A stretch of DNA of 12,591 nucleotides, taken from NCBI GenBank assembly GCA_003476465.1, contig DMUE01000007.1, positions 1,573 to 14,163 on the forward strand. The letters run 5' to 3'. A program made the position numbers and the translations under genes. This document shows positions 1 through 7,266 of this stretch, in pieces (position 1 is the first letter of the stretch; each line of letters opens with the position of its first letter). This DNA is from Microbacterium sp. Lineage in GTDB: Bacteria > Actinomycetota > Actinomycetes > Actinomycetales > Microbacteriaceae. The notes under the pieces were generated by a model. That model did not search any database. It had not been told where the DNA came from and saw only the letters and a list, made by a program, of their open reading frames with translations.

Positions 1-439
1 GGCTGCCCCGCGCGATCTGCTCGTCATCGAGCAGGGACGTCTCGAGGATGACCTTGGTGATGAGACCGTTCGCCGCCCGCACCACGGCCGCGATGTCTGC
101 GGTGACCTGCTCGTCGAACCCGGAGCGGAGCCAGCCTATGTTCACAACCATGTCGAGTTCGGTCGCGCCCTCGGCGATCGCCTGCTGGGCTTCGGCGACT
201 TTCGCGGCCGTGGACGTCGTACCGTGCGGGAATCCGATCACGGTGCCGACCGCGACGCCTGTGCCGTGCAGTCGCGCGGCGGCGTGAGCTATGTCGCAGG
301 GGCGGACGCACACGCTGAACACGCGCCAGAGCGCGGCGGTCTCGAGTTCGGCGTCCACATCGGCCCGCGTGAACTCGGGCTTGAGGATCGCGTGGTCGAG
401 GGTGGCCGCCAGCGCGACCTCGGAGATTTCCAGGGGCAT
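1..439 (-). CDS. deoC: Deoxyribose-phosphate aldolase, N-terminal part (cut by window edge)
   Basis: Class I aldolase that splits 2-deoxyribose-5-phosphate into glyceraldehyde-3-phosphate and acetaldehyde in the cytoplasm, the last step of deoxynucleoside breakdown. The 146 visible residues follow the family closely: an opening LDHAILKP (residues 14-21), FSVCVRPC (41-48), TVIGFPHG (66-73), GATELDMVVNIG (91-102) and KVILET (129-134). Asp96 matches the proton-relay Asp102 of E. coli DeoC and Lys129 matches Lys137. The Schiff-base lysine (KTSTGF-type motif) lies beyond position 1, so roughly the last third is not visible. The ATG at 439 has no Shine-Dalgarno but lies exactly six bases after a TAGGCT box, which suggests a leaderless mRNA. 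It diverges from the lipoprotein gene. The family call is secure; whether the missing part is intact cannot be judged here. Confidence 0.93.
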   Translation of the reverse strand, partial: MPLEISEVALAATLDHAILKPEFTRADVDAELETAALWRVFSVCVRPCDIAHAAARLHGTGVAVGTVIGFPHGTTSTAAKVAEAQQAIAEGATELDMVVNIGWLRSGFDEQVTADIAAVVRAANGLITKVILETSLLDDEQIARGS

Positions 440-445
440 CGCACC

Positions 446-451
446 AGCCTA
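446..451 (-). promoter_or_regulatory. -10 element of deoC, leaderless geometry
   Basis: Read on the minus strand the hexamer is TAGGCT, followed by six bases (GGTGCG) and the ATG at 439. If this is a -10 box, transcription would begin at the A of the start codon. No convincing -35 is seen. The same hexamer precedes the genes at 9060 and 10091. Confidence 0.55.
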
Positions 452-500
452 CGCGTCCCGGCCCGGCGCCTTCTGTGATCGTTTCGCCGAACGACGGCTC

Positions 501-534
501 CGAGCCCGGACGCGTGGCTTCGGGTGCGGGCTCG
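501..534. repeat. 8-bp inverted repeat upstream of the lipoprotein promoter
   Basis: CGAGCCCG (501-508) and CGGGCTCG (527-534) are exact inverted copies with an 18-bp spacer, in the deoC/lipoprotein divergent intergenic region. The right arm ends seven bases before the TACCGT -10 box at 541, so a protein bound here would touch the promoter spacer. It could be an operator for either gene, or chance in GC-rich DNA. Confidence 0.3.
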
Positions 535-540
535 CGGCTG

Positions 541-546
541 TACCGT
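541..546 (+). promoter_or_regulatory. -10 element of the lipoprotein gene
   Basis: TACCGT fits the actinobacterial TANNNT -10 pattern. It would give a start site near 553 and a leader of about 23 nt that contains the ribosome binding site GAGAGG (565-570). No clear -35 hexamer is present. Confidence 0.4.
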
Positions 547-575
547 GGGATCACCAACTGTGCAGAGAGGATGAC

Positions 576-1208
576 ATGCGCCGCTTCCGATCCGCGTCTC
601 CGGTGCAGCGGGGGGCGGTCGCCCTCATAATCGCGAGCGGGCTCGCCCTTGCCGGATGCACCGCCGCGCCCGCGCCGACGACCACGAGTTCGGGCGACCC
701 GTCGCCCGAGACCACCACGCCCGGCACAACACCGGCGGTCGAGGCCTCCGCCCCTGTGCAGACCAGCGCGGATATCTCGATCCCGATCCGATGTGAAGAC
801 ATCTACTCGCCGTCGATGCTCTCGCAGCTTCAGTCCGAGAACCCGCCGCTGAACGATCCCGGCGTGACGATGGACTCCACCGAGGTCGTTGAGGCGCTGG
901 AGATCCTCGCTGCCGGCGCCCAGACCCTTCGCTGCTCCTGGGGTCTGCCATCCTCTTACGGACTGGCGACCAACGTGACCATCGTGGAGCCCGACCAGGC
1001 CCTGGCGGTGCTGGCCGCCCTGCCCGACCGAGGATTGGTCTGCAGCGATCTGGCCGGTGGCACCCTCTGCCGCGTGCAGAACGACGACGGCGAGAACGCG
1101 TTCGGCGAGAGCCATTACCTTCGTGGCAACGGATGGGTCTCGACGCGTTGGATCAACTTCGGGCCGCGGGGCTATACCGAAGACGTCATCAGCTCTCTCT
1201 GGGGGTGA
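576..1208 (+). CDS. Secreted lipoprotein of unknown function
   Basis: A 210-residue protein I cannot assign to a named family. The start at 576 follows GAGAGG (565-570) with a five-base gap. Residues 1-28 form a type II signal peptide: basic start (RRFR), hydrophobic core at 14-26 and the lipobox LAGC with Cys28, so the mature protein should be lipid-anchored on the outer face of the membrane. Residues 29-66 are a flexible linker rich in Pro, Thr, Ser and Ala. The folded part (67-210) has four cysteines (73, 120, 156, 165) that could make two disulfides, and is rich in Trp and Gly near its end. No catalytic motif is visible. It could be a sensor, binding protein or envelope structural protein. 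It is monocistronic, divergent from deoC, and the next gene has its own promoter. Confidence 0.82.
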   Translation: MRRFRSASPVQRGAVALIIASGLALAGCTAAPAPTTTSSGDPSPETTTPGTTPAVEASAPVQTSADISIPIRCEDIYSPSMLSQLQSENPPLNDPGVTMDSTEVVEALEILAAGAQTLRCSWGLPSSYGLATNVTIVEPDQALAVLAALPDRGLVCSDLAGGTLCRVQNDDGENAFGESHYLRGNGWVSTRWINFGPRGYTEDVISSLWG

Positions 1209-1254
1209 GGGCGACGCGCGAGGCGTCCTGGACGCGGGCCGGGCCCGGATGCCG

Positions 1255-1260
1255 TAGAAT
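1255..1260 (+). promoter_or_regulatory. Putative -10 element of the SNF2 gene
   Basis: TAGAAT is the best -10 hexamer in the 224-bp gap between the lipoprotein and the SNF2-family gene. Transcription would start near 1267 and leave a leader of about 165 nt before the ATG at 1433. No matching -35 was recognised. A later promoter nearer the gene cannot be excluded. Confidence 0.4.
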
Positions 1261-1397
1261 GTGCGGGAGGAAAGGCGCTGCGACGTTCGCGCCGAGGCAT
1301 CCGCTTCACGCATCGTCCCCGTTCTTCCCGCCCGTGTCTGTCACGGCCCAGAAGCCGCCCACGGGGTTCATCAGCTCACCAGCCTCGCGCTGGAGAT

Positions 1398-1414
1398 CAC
1401 CGAATCATTCGGTG
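1398..1414. promoter_or_regulatory. 17-nt palindrome before the SNF2 start, possible operator or hairpin
   Basis: CACCGAATCATTCGGTG consists of two perfect 8-bp arms around a central C. It ends ten bases before the AGGAGG ribosome binding site. As DNA it is a typical site for a dimeric regulator. As RNA it could form a 7-bp stem with a UCA loop next to the ribosome binding site. It does not match the actinobacterial SOS (LexA) box. Function is inferred only. Confidence 0.45.
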
Positions 1415-1423
1415 CACACGCTC

Positions 1424-1429
1424 AGGAGG
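1424..1429 (+). promoter_or_regulatory. Ribosome binding site fixing the SNF2 start
   Basis: AGGAGG is the strongest Shine-Dalgarno in the window. It is followed by three bases (AGC) and the ATG at 1433, and this decides the start against the longer open frame upstream. Confidence 0.8.
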
Positions 1430-1432
1430 AGC

Positions 1433-3604
1433 ATGCCGAGCACGGCACAGCCACAGCTGAACAGGCGTCGCAAGCAGTCGTCCGTCCGTCGCGACGACGA
1501 CGCGCCCTTGATCCCGATTCTCGCGCGCAAGGTGCGCGAGGTCGAGGCGAAGGCCCAGCGGGGCAAGCTGGGACCGACCAATCGGGTCAAGTTCCAGGTG
1601 ATCGCCTTCCTCGTCCGCGAGGAGCGCGCTCGCGTGAAGGCCGACCACACCGTCGCGGATTCCGTGCGGGCCGAGTCACTCAAGCGCCTGGACGGCGTCG
1701 CGACGATTCTCGCCAAGACGGCCGCGCGCGACACGTCGCTCATCCAGCTGCTCGAGGTCGACCAGGCCACGTCGCCGGTCGCCCGACGCATGCGGCGTGA
1801 CTGGCTGCTCGAATCGGGCGCCGAGCTCGCTCCCGACGAACTGATCATCACGGATGCTGCCCCCGTGCTGGCACCGGTCGTGCCGCCCGCGCTCGCCGAG
1901 AAGCAGGTCGTCCCACCCGCGGTCGAGGCGCGCCAGCTCGCCAACCCCTTCCTCGCTCCCGACCTCGACCGCGCGGTCCGCCGCGAGAGCCCGCGTCGCA
2001 GGCTCGACGGCTGGGAACTCATGGGACCGCTGTACAAGGCGTTCGAGACGGGCGCCGGTGGCGGTGCCGCTTCTATGGAGCTGCCGCCCCTTCCCGAGTT
2101 CGATCGCCTCTCGCCCAAGGGCCGCGAGATCATGGCCCATCAGTCGCGTTTCCTCGAATCGGTGCGCGAGGGTCACCGCACGTTCCTGCTCGCCGACGAG
2201 CCCGGACTCGGCAAGACAGCGCAGTCGCTGCTCGCGGCCTCCGTTGCCGGGGCCTATCCGCTGCTCGCCGTCGTGCCCAACGTCGTGAAAATGAACTGGG
2301 CGCGCGAAGTGGAGAGGTGGACGCCGCAGCGGCGGGCGACCGTGATCCAGGGAGATGGCGCTTCTATCGACGCCTTCGCAGACATCTTCATCGTCAACTA
2401 CGAGATCCTCGATCGTCACCTGGCGTGGCTCAGCTCGATCGGACTGCGGGGGATGGTCGTGGACGAAGCCCACTTCATCAAGAACCTCTCTTCGCAGCGA
2501 TCGCAGAACGTCCTGACACTGGCGGGACGCATGCGGGAGATCACGCCCGGTGGCGATCCGCTGCTCATGGCGCTCACGGGAACGCCGCTGATCAACGACG
2601 TCGAAGACTTCGACGCGATCTGGCGCTTCCTCGGCTGGACCAACGGCGAGAAACCGGGTCCCGAGTTGATGGAGAAGCTCGACGCGACCGGCATGACGCC
2701 CGCCGACAAGGCCTTTTATCCCGAAGCGCGCGAGGCTGTCATCTCAATGGGCATCGTCCGTCGCAAGAAGAAGGATGTCGCGGCCGACCTGCCCGACAAG
2801 CTCGTCGCCGATCTGCCCGTCGAGCTCGACGACGAGTTCGGGCGTTCGATCCGCGACGCGGAGCGCGAACTCGGCCAGCGCCTCGCCGATCGCTACCGCC
2901 GCATCGTCACCGCTCGTGGTGACCGGGGCAGGGGGGGTGCACTCGGGCACGAGATCGACGCCGACATCGTGCGGCTCGTCGCGCAGAACGAGCTCGACGA
3001 GTCCAAGGCGGCGGGTGCTGGATCCGAGAACGTGTTCACGATGGTGCGCAAGATCGGTCAGGCCAAAGCGCATCTCGCCGCCGACTATGCCGTACAGCTG
3101 CAGCGTGCCGTCGGCAAGGTCGTGTTCTTCGCCAAGCACATCGACGTCATGGACGCCGCCGAAGCCCACTTCGCGTCGGCGGGGGTGAAGACGATCTCGA
3201 TCCGAGGCGATCAGACGACGGCCGCGCGACAGTTCGGAATCGACGCCTTCACCAACGACTCCGCTGTCGGTATCGCCGTGTGTTCGCTCACGGCCGCCGG
3301 CGTCGGGCTCAACCTGCAGGCGGCGTCCAACGTCGTGCTCGCAGAACTCAGCTGGACCGCGGCGGAGCAGACGCAGGCGATCGACCGTGTGCACCGCATC
3401 GGCCAGGACGAGCCGGTCACCGCCTGGCGGATCATCGCCGCGCACACGATCGATACGAAAATCGCCGAACTCATCGACTCGAAGCAGGGTCTGTCGCTGC
3501 GCGCGCTCGACGGCGAAGCCCTCGATCCGACCTCGAGCGAGTCCGTGCAGTTGAGCGCCCTGATGCACCTCACCCGGCAGGCGCTCGGCGTTCGCGAGGG
3601 GTGA
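1433..3604 (+). CDS. SNF2-family DNA-dependent ATPase, SMARCAL1/ZRANB3-like
   Basis: A 723-residue superfamily 2 ATPase expected to translocate on or remodel DNA in the cytoplasm. Residues 1-230 are basic and helix-prone with no recognised domain. The helicase core follows: motif I DEPGLGKT (255-262; ATP-binding Lys261), motif II DEAH (344-347), motif III TGTP (382-385), then the second RecA-like lobe with KVVFFAKHIDVMD, motif V (AAGVGLNL) and motif VI QAIDRVHRIGQ (648-658, with arginine fingers 652/655). The stretch VVLAELSW before motif VI resembles eukaryotic SMARCAL1 and ZRANB3 annealing helicases, which rewind forked DNA. No HARP domain, nuclease, zinc finger or SWIM domain is visible. 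The neighbours are unrelated metabolic genes, so it is probably a solitary repair or replication-fork protein rather than part of a restriction or defence cassette. That role is inference; the family is secure. It stops at TGA 3602-3604. Confidence 0.93.
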   Translation: MPSTAQPQLNRRRKQSSVRRDDDAPLIPILARKVREVEAKAQRGKLGPTNRVKFQVIAFLVREERARVKADHTVADSVRAESLKRLDGVATILAKTAARDTSLIQLLEVDQATSPVARRMRRDWLLESGAELAPDELIITDAAPVLAPVVPPALAEKQVVPPAVEARQLANPFLAPDLDRAVRRESPRRRLDGWELMGPLYKAFETGAGGGAASMELPPLPEFDRLSPKGREIMAHQSRFLESVREGHRTFLLADEPGLGKTAQSLLAASVAGAYPLLAVVPNVVKMNWAREVERWTPQRRATVIQGDGASIDAFADIFIVNYEILDRHLAWLSSIGLRGMVVDEAHFIKNLSSQRSQNVLTLAGRMREITPGGDPLLMALTGTPLINDVEDFDAIWRFLGWTNGEKPGPELMEKLDATGMTPADKAFYPEAREAVISMGIVRRKKKDVAADLPDKLVADLPVELDDEFGRSIRDAERELGQRLADRYRRIVTARGDRGRGGALGHEIDADIVRLVAQNELDESKAAGAGSENVFTMVRKIGQAKAHLAADYAVQLQRAVGKVVFFAKHIDVMDAAEAHFASAGVKTISIRGDQTTAARQFGIDAFTNDSAVGIAVCSLTAAGVGLNLQAASNVVLAELSWTAAEQTQAIDRVHRIGQDEPVTAWRIIAAHTIDTKIAELIDSKQGLSLRALDGEALDPTSSESVQLSALMHLTRQALGVREG

Positions 3605-3741
3605 TGTCCGGGCAGCTTGCCGAGCCTGGGACGGGTTTTGCTCCGGTCGGTGAGTGGCGCATGCTTCTGCGGAACCTAGAAGTGGATCCATCCGCTCCCG
3701 CACGAGCCTCTCAGCGTGTGGCAGGTCGAACGCTCCGGCTA

Positions 3742-3747
3742 TAGGGT
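3742..3747 (+). promoter_or_regulatory. -10 element of pfkA
   Basis: TAGGGT, within TATAGGGT at 3740-3747, would start transcription near 3754 and leave a leader of about 43 nt. The 192-bp gap after the SNF2 stop also holds a T4 run at 3637-3640 without a strong stem before it, so termination of the SNF2 transcript is unclear. Confidence 0.5.
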
Positions 3748-3796
3748 GACGAGGGCAGCGTCGCCGGACTCTCCTTTCGAAACGCAAGGACCAGAC

Positions 3797-4825
<1,029 letters not shown>

Positions 4826-4891
4826 GCCGTAACGTCCATGGGGGCAGGCCCACTGGCGGGCGGAGCTGTGGTGCGCGAATCCGTTCAGAGC

Positions 4892-4914
4892 TGGTCAGGG
4901 GGTGTGCCTGACCA
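4892..4914. terminator. Hairpin between convergent pfkA and S9 peptidase genes
   Basis: TGGTCAGG (4892-4899) and CCTGACCA (4907-4914) form a perfect 8-bp stem with a seven-base loop. The hairpin lies 67 bp after the pfkA stop and 90 bp after the peptidase stop on the other strand. Being symmetric it could serve both genes. Neither side has a T run, as is common for actinobacterial terminators. Confidence 0.5.
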
Positions 4915-5003
4915 TGCCGATCTTGCGCGTCCGCGCCGCTCGCTCGTGCGGAAGAACGCCCGCAGCGGGAACCGGGCAGGTGAGATGGCCGGATGACCGG
5001 GGC

Positions 5004-7142
5004 TCAGGTGTCGGCCACGCCCAGCACGTCCAGCAGCCACGCGAGCTCGAACGCCCGCTCTTTCCACGCGTTGTAGCGCCCCGAGACACCGCCGTGCCCG
5101 GCGGCCATCTCGCACTTGAGCATCGCGTCGGCACCGGCCTCGCGCAGGCGTGCCACCCACTTCGCGGGCTCGACGTACAGCACGCGGGTGTCGTTCAAGG
5201 ACGTCACCGCGAGAATGCGGGGGTATGAGACATCCGTCCGCACGTTCTCGTAGGGCGAGTAGGACTTCATGTAGGCATACACGGCCGGGTCGTGCAGCGG
5301 ATCGCCCCACTCGTCCCACTCGATGACCGTCAGAGGAAGCGATGGGTCGAGGATCGTCGTCAATGCGTCGACGAACGGCACGTCCGCCAGAACACCCGCG
5401 AACAGCTCGGGCGCGAGGTTCGCCACCGCGCCCATCAGCAGACCACCGGCCGACCCGCCCTCGGCCACCAGCCGGTCGCGGGTGGTGTATCCCGCATCGA
5501 GGAGATGCACGGCGCAGTCCACGAAGTCGGTGAAGGTGTTGCGCTTGTTCGAGAGCTTGCCGTCCAGGTACCACTGGCGGCCCATCTCGCCGCCGCCGCG
5601 CACGTGCGCCACTGCGAAAACGACGCCGCGGTCGAGTTCCGACAGGCGCGCGACAGAGAAGCGTGGCTCGATCGAGTGCTCGTACGAGCCGTACCCGTAG
5701 AGGTGCAGCGGCCGCGCCGCGGCTCCGGCGTCCCCGAACGAGCGCTTCCAGACGAGCGATATCGGGATCTGAGTGCCGTCCTGCGCCCTCGCCCATACGC
5801 GCCCTTGCGCGTAATCGGCTGCGTCATACCCGCCCAGCACGGGCTGGCGCTTGCGCAACAGCAGCTCGCCATCACCGAGTCGGTAGTCATAGACCGTGTT
5901 GGGGGTGACGAACGAGTCGTAGCCGAGCCGCAGCATCGGCGGTGCCCACTCTCGGTTTCCGGCGAACCCCACCTCGTAGAGCGGCTCGTCGAAGGTGAGC
6001 TCGTCGACCTCGGCGCTCGCATAGTCGAGCAGCCCGATCCGGGTGAGCCCGTCCCGCCGGCACTCGATCGTGGCGAAGTCGCGGAAGCAGTCCACCTCGA
6101 GCAGACGGATGCCGGGGGTATGCGGCCGCACCACGGTGCGCTCACCGGCGGGGTCGGCGGCCGAAACCCGGACGAGTTCGAAGTCGAGGGCATGGTCATT
6201 GTGCAGGATGTAGAGCCGGTCCTCGCCCTCCACCACGGCGTGATCGACCGAGTACTCGATGCCCTCTCGTCGTGGCCAGACGACGCGCGGCTCGGCGGTC
6301 AGGTCGTCGGCGGGCACGAGCCAGACTTCCGAGGTGATGGAGGATCCGAGCCCGATCACGAGGAATTTCTCACTGCGGGTGAAGCCGCCGCCGAGCCAGT
6401 AGCGCTCATCCGGCTCGTGGAAGAGCTCAACGTCGTCGGCGACCGGGGTACCCAGGACGTGCCGCCAGAGGGTGTCCGGCCGCCACGCGTCATCGACTGT
6501 GGAGTAGATGATCGAGGTGCCGTCGGGGGAGAACTCGGCGCCCGAGGAGGTGCGCGGGATCTCGTCGCCGAGCTCGGCGCCCGTCTCGAGGTCGCGCACA
6601 CGAACGGTGTAGCGTTCATCGCCGGCGACGTCGGCGCCGAACAGCATCAGGCGACCGTCGTCGGAGACGTCGAACGAACCCAGGGAGAAGAACTCGGTGC
6701 CCTCGGCCTCGGCGTTCGCGTCGAGCAGCACCTGTTCGCCGGGCACGGGCTCACCCGGCGCGAGTACCGGGGGAGTCCAGTCATCGATCGCGGCGAGGGG
6801 GGCCCGGCACTGCACGCCGTACTGCTTGCCCTCGATCGTGCGACCGTAGTACCACCAGGCACCGCGCCGGGAGGGAACCGACAGGTCGGTCTCGAGGGTG
6901 CGCTCCTTGATCTCGCCGAAGATGCGCTCACGCAGGCCCGCGAGGTGAGCCGTGCGCTGCGCCGTATACGCGTTCTCGGCCTCGAGGTGCGCGATCACGG
7001 CGGCATCGTCCTTCGCCCGCATCCATTCGTAGGGATCGTCCACGGTGTCGCCGTGGAAAGTACGGCTGTGCGGCACGCGAGCGGCCGAGGGAGCGGATGT
7101 CCGGGGTCGGTGGTTCTCTGCCTTCGCGGCGTCGTAGGTCAC
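5004..7142 (-). CDS. ptrB: Oligopeptidase B-like S9 serine peptidase
   Basis: Cytosolic prolyl-oligopeptidase-family enzyme that cuts short peptides, in this subfamily after Arg or Lys. It has 712 residues, slightly longer than E. coli OpB. The N-terminal segment has the family signature DPYEWM, residues of roughly 80-420 should form the beta-propeller, and the alpha/beta-hydrolase domain holds the triad Ser564 (GGSAGG), Asp651 (LNDTRV) and His683 (GHGG). RGGGEMGRQWY and SYSPYENV are typical of oligopeptidase B. The two acidic P1-selecting residues of Salmonella OpB (Glu576, Glu578) align with Glu608 and Asp610, so a basic P1 preference is expected with a slightly altered pocket. There is no signal peptide. 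The start is GTG at 7142 with no Shine-Dalgarno but six bases after TAACGT, suggesting a leaderless mRNA. It lies downstream of the molybdoenzyme gene on the same strand but has its own promoter. Confidence 0.92.
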   Translation of the reverse strand: MTYDAAKAENHRPRTSAPSAARVPHSRTFHGDTVDDPYEWMRAKDDAAVIAHLEAENAYTAQRTAHLAGLRERIFGEIKERTLETDLSVPSRRGAWWYYGRTIEGKQYGVQCRAPLAAIDDWTPPVLAPGEPVPGEQVLLDANAEAEGTEFFSLGSFDVSDDGRLMLFGADVAGDERYTVRVRDLETGAELGDEIPRTSSGAEFSPDGTSIIYSTVDDAWRPDTLWRHVLGTPVADDVELFHEPDERYWLGGGFTRSEKFLVIGLGSSITSEVWLVPADDLTAEPRVVWPRREGIEYSVDHAVVEGEDRLYILHNDHALDFELVRVSAADPAGERTVVRPHTPGIRLLEVDCFRDFATIECRRDGLTRIGLLDYASAEVDELTFDEPLYEVGFAGNREWAPPMLRLGYDSFVTPNTVYDYRLGDGELLLRKRQPVLGGYDAADYAQGRVWARAQDGTQIPISLVWKRSFGDAGAAARPLHLYGYGSYEHSIEPRFSVARLSELDRGVVFAVAHVRGGGEMGRQWYLDGKLSNKRNTFTDFVDCAVHLLDAGYTTRDRLVAEGGSAGGLLMGAVANLAPELFAGVLADVPFVDALTTILDPSLPLTVIEWDEWGDPLHDPAVYAYMKSYSPYENVRTDVSYPRILAVTSLNDTRVLYVEPAKWVARLREAGADAMLKCEMAAGHGGVSGRYNAWKERAFELAWLLDVLGVADT

Positions 7143-7148
7143 GGTTTC

Positions 7149-7154
7149 ACGTTA
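7149..7154 (-). promoter_or_regulatory. -10 element of the S9 peptidase gene, leaderless geometry
   Basis: Minus-strand TAACGT is followed by six bases (GAAACC) and the GTG at 7142, which puts the expected transcription start on the start codon. No clear -35 is seen. Confidence 0.55.
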
Positions 7155-7212
7155 GTCGAGGCATCCGTCAGCGGTTCGCCATGTGCTCTCCGGGCCCGAG
7201 CCCTCATATCAG

Positions 7213-7240
7213 CAAGCACCCCGCGTCGGGAGGTGTCTTG
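7213..7240 (-). terminator. Imperfect hairpin after the molybdoenzyme gene
   Basis: On the minus strand, CAAG-A-CACC-T-CC pairs with GG-GGTG-CTTG, giving ten base pairs with two single-base bulges. It starts about 27 bases after the oxidoreductase stop codon and precedes the peptidase promoter. There is no T run, so it is a plausible but weak terminator. Confidence 0.3.
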
Positions 7241-7266
7241 CCGCGAAAGAGGCCACCACATGCCGT

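Larger units (their letters stand above)
1267..1432 (+). other. Long 5' leader of the SNF2-family gene
   Basis: About 165 nt of probable untranslated leader. It contains a short hairpin CCGTG/CACGG (1332-1336 with 1342-1346, five-base loop), a possible GGCGC/GCGCC stem around 1275-1294, the 17-nt palindrome at 1398-1414 and the ribosome binding site at 1424. It matches no riboswitch class that I recognise. The SNF2 frame stays open upstream with an ATG at 1259, but that ATG overlaps the -10 box, has no ribosome binding site, and the extension looks non-coding. Confidence 0.35.

Noticed and set aside
24..1313. Minus-strand open frame of 429 codons
   Set aside because: It is antisense to the lipoprotein and in another frame from deoC. 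It is rich in Arg, Gly and Ala with no domain; the real deoC frame on this strand ends its start at 439.
1259..1432. In-frame N-terminal extension of the SNF2 protein from the ATG at 1259 or further upstream
   Set aside because: That ATG overlaps the -10 hexamer and has no ribosome binding site. The ATG at 1433 has AGGAGG at good spacing, and the extension has no protein-like character.
1433..3604. SNF2 gene as part of a DISARM-like or other defence island
   Set aside because: No methyltransferase, nuclease, phospholipase D or DUF1998 partner is nearby. Both flanks are ordinary metabolic or unknown single genes.
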